DNA of 64,000 nucleotides from Lacinutrix sp. 5H-3-7-4 (lineage in GTDB: Bacteria; Bacteroidota; Bacteroidia; Flavobacteriales; Flavobacteriaceae), in NCBI RefSeq assembly GCF_000211855.2, contig NC_015638.1, positions 1,612,001-1,676,000 of the forward strand, read 5' to 3'. A program made the translations under genes and the position numbers. Positions 62,812-64,000 of the stretch are shown here, piece after piece. Position 1 is the first letter of the stretch. The number at the start of each line of letters is the position of its first letter. The notes under the pieces are model-generated. The model was not told the origin of the DNA and made no database searches. It saw only the letters and a list, made by a program, of their open reading frames with translations.

Positions 62812-63717
62812 ATGAAAGATGAAAATAAAATACTAAAATGGTTAAATAATGAGCTTTCTCATGAAGAAATTGACGATTTAAAAAAATCAGGAAATTTTAA
62901 AGATTTAGAGAAAATAGCACATTACTCAACACAACTAGAAGCTCCAAAAGTAGATGCAGAAGCTGCATTACATGCTTTTCGATTAAAGCAAAAGCAAAAA
63001 CCAAAAGTTCGCACTTTAAACTTTAGACCTTATTTAAAATATGCTGCTATTTTAGTTATTATGCTTAGTGTGGCTTTTTTAACTTTTTTTAATAACAATA
63101 AAAGTTATAATACTACCATTGCAGAAACCGAAACCATTACATTGCCAGATAACTCTCAAGTAATGCTTAGTGCAGTTTCTAGCCTTAGTTACAATAATAA
63201 AAAATGGAAAAACGATAGGGATTTAGAACTTGATGGTGAAGCCTTTTTTAAAGTAAGTAAAGGAAAGAAGTTTACTGTAAAAACAAGCGTTGGAGAGATA
63301 CAAGTTTTAGGAACCCAATTTAATGTAAAAGAACGCGATAACTATTTTGAAGTACAATGTTACGAAGGTTTGGTAGCAGTTACTTACAATAAAAAAACTG
63401 TAAAGTTATCTAAAGGAAAATCGTTTAGAGTAGTAGATAACACAATAGAGTTAGTAGACGATTTTTCAAGTGCACAACCTTCTTGGTTAAGCCAAGAGTC
63501 AACCTTCGATAAAGTTCCACTAAAACATGTAATAGCAGATTTAGAGAATTATTACAACATTAAAGTAGAAACAAAAGCAATTGATATCGAACAGCTTTTT
63601 ACAGGAACTTTCACACACAATAATAAAAATATCGCACTACAAACTATAACAATACCTTTAAAATTAAGTTATAAAATTCAAGGCGATACCGTTACTTTCT
63701 ATAAATATGAAAATTAA
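62812..63717 (+). CDS. FecR-family anti-sigma factor with DUF4974
   Basis: A 301-residue inner-membrane regulator: short cytoplasmic N-terminus (ILKWLNNELSHEEIDDLK), one helix at about 72-92, periplasmic FecR domain (ITLPDNSQVMLSAVSSLSYN, LDGEAFFKVSKGKKFTVKT, VLGTQFNVKERDNYFEVQCYEG) and a C-terminal DUF4974 part (TFDKVPLKHVIADLENYYNIKV). It would hold the adjacent sigma factor and receive the signal from the receptor encoded next, whose ATG overlaps its end by 11 bases. Confidence 0.94.
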   Translation: MKDENKILKWLNNELSHEEIDDLKKSGNFKDLEKIAHYSTQLEAPKVDAEAALHAFRLKQKQKPKVRTLNFRPYLKYAAILVIMLSVAFLTFFNNNKSYNTTIAETETITLPDNSQVMLSAVSSLSYNNKKWKNDRDLELDGEAFFKVSKGKKFTVKTSVGEIQVLGTQFNVKERDNYFEVQCYEGLVAVTYNKKTVKLSKGKSFRVVDNTIELVDDFSSAQPSWLSQESTFDKVPLKHVIADLENYYNIKVETKAIDIEQLFTGTFTHNNKNIALQTITIPLKLSYKIQGDTVTFYKYEN

Positions 63718-64000
63718 AAACAGGATTGTATTTTTTTTTATTTGTCTAACCACTATTTGTTTTAGCCAGCAAGAAAATCAAGATATTTCATTAGCGAAAT
63801 TTTTAGAAATAACACAAGAAAAATATAATGTCAAATTCTCTTATGCTTTTGAAGATGTTTCTAATATTACCATAAAAACTCCAAAAAACAATTTAAGTTT
63901 AGCAGATACACTAAACTATTTAAATGCTAACACGTTATTAAATTTCAAGACTTTAGATGACCGTTATATTACCGTATCTGTATTAGAAAAAAACATTACT
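63707..64000 (+). CDS. TonB-dependent receptor with STN signalling domain (cut by window edge)
   Basis: 98 codons are visible and the frame is open at the edge. Signal peptide 1-20 (ending CFSQ), then a secretin/TonB short N-terminal (STN) domain: SLAKFLEITQEKYNVKFSYAFEDV, NLSLADTLNYLNANTLLNFKTLDDRYITV. The STN domain is what contacts FecR in surface signalling, and the gene order sigma-FecR-STN receptor is classical. The barrel itself lies beyond 64000; that it is a receptor is inferred from order and domain. Confidence 0.85.
   Translation, partial: MKIKNRIVFFFICLTTICFSQQENQDISLAKFLEITQEKYNVKFSYAFEDVSNITIKTPKNNLSLADTLNYLNANTLLNFKTLDDRYITVSVLEKNIT

Noticed and set aside
1-64000. CRISPR arrays, rRNA, IS elements, integrases, replication origin
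   Set aside because: I looked for regularly spaced direct repeats, transposase motifs and rRNA signatures and saw none.

Overview
This window comes from a low-GC member of the Bacteroidota, almost certainly a marine Flavobacteriaceae (Olleya/Lacinutrix/Psychroserpens-like; the genus is inference). Evidence: gene order and families typical of the group (pdxJ–CBS–nadK–DUF6089–uppS–bamA, clpP–clpX after tig, a folK–deoxynucleoside kinase fusion, GH3 and DUF2797 proteins, a FecI/FecR/TonB-receptor unit), A-rich leaders instead of Shine-Dalgarno sites, several TTG/GTG starts, and Bacteroidota-type promoters (TTG, about 18-20 bp, TAnnTTTG) in front of tig, the tRNAs, rpsU, ppa and a DUF1573 gene.

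Layout. 1-5.2 kb (minus): cell-envelope/NAD operon with bamA (cut by the window edge), uppS, an outer-membrane barrel protein, nadK and a CBS protein; pdxJ and an esterase diverge from it. 6.8-10.7 kb (plus): small membrane protein, trigger factor, ClpP, ClpX. 10.8-19.4 kb: acetyltransferase, GH3 protein, DUF2797, rpsU, a large AsmA-like protein, a queuosine-precursor transporter, folK–dNK and a SpoU methyltransferase. 19.5-27.5 kb: mutS, tRNA-Gly and tRNA-Leu, a coiled-coil lipoprotein, an orphan Pycsar-effector-like membrane protein, valS and a DUF1573 protein. 27.5-36.3 kb: aspartyl protease, aminotransferase, murB, an ECF sigma/RskA pair, aquaporin, glycosyltransferase, a second sigma factor and lipA. 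36.3-44.1 kb: gap, a hybrid histidine kinase, lpxK, Nif3, a zinc-ribbon-family protein that has lost its cysteines, msrA and a methyltransferase.

44.1-52.7 kb (plus) is a tryptophan/kynurenine catabolic cluster: kynureninase, kynurenine 3-monooxygenase, a RidA-type deaminase, an aldehyde dehydrogenase, an SDR, 3-hydroxyanthranilate dioxygenase and an ACMS decarboxylase. Two things interrupt it: a small PH-like gene that appears frameshifted, and a 367-bp unit made of a GIY-YIG nuclease gene tightly bracketed by two inverted, hairpin-forming GC-rich repeats. Downstream are an O-methyltransferase, a HipA-like kinase overlapping a DUF3037 gene, a flavin monooxygenase, a CPBP protease, an S8 lipoprotein protease, tatA and ppa.

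59.4-64 kb is an accessory surface/signalling region: a barrel protein, an archaemetzincin-like lipoprotein, a lipoprotein with internal repeats, a 33-aa membrane peptide, and a FecI-type sigma factor, FecR anti-sigma factor and STN-domain TonB receptor (cut by the right edge). Three copies of one bipartite motif with fixed spacing (GTAGGGTAAAW, 11 bp, TGTCTWA) lie in front of the repeat lipoprotein, the small peptide and fecR. They read as the promoters of a self-contained ECF-sigma regulon and are the strongest unexplained signal in the window. The GIY-YIG/hairpin unit is the second.
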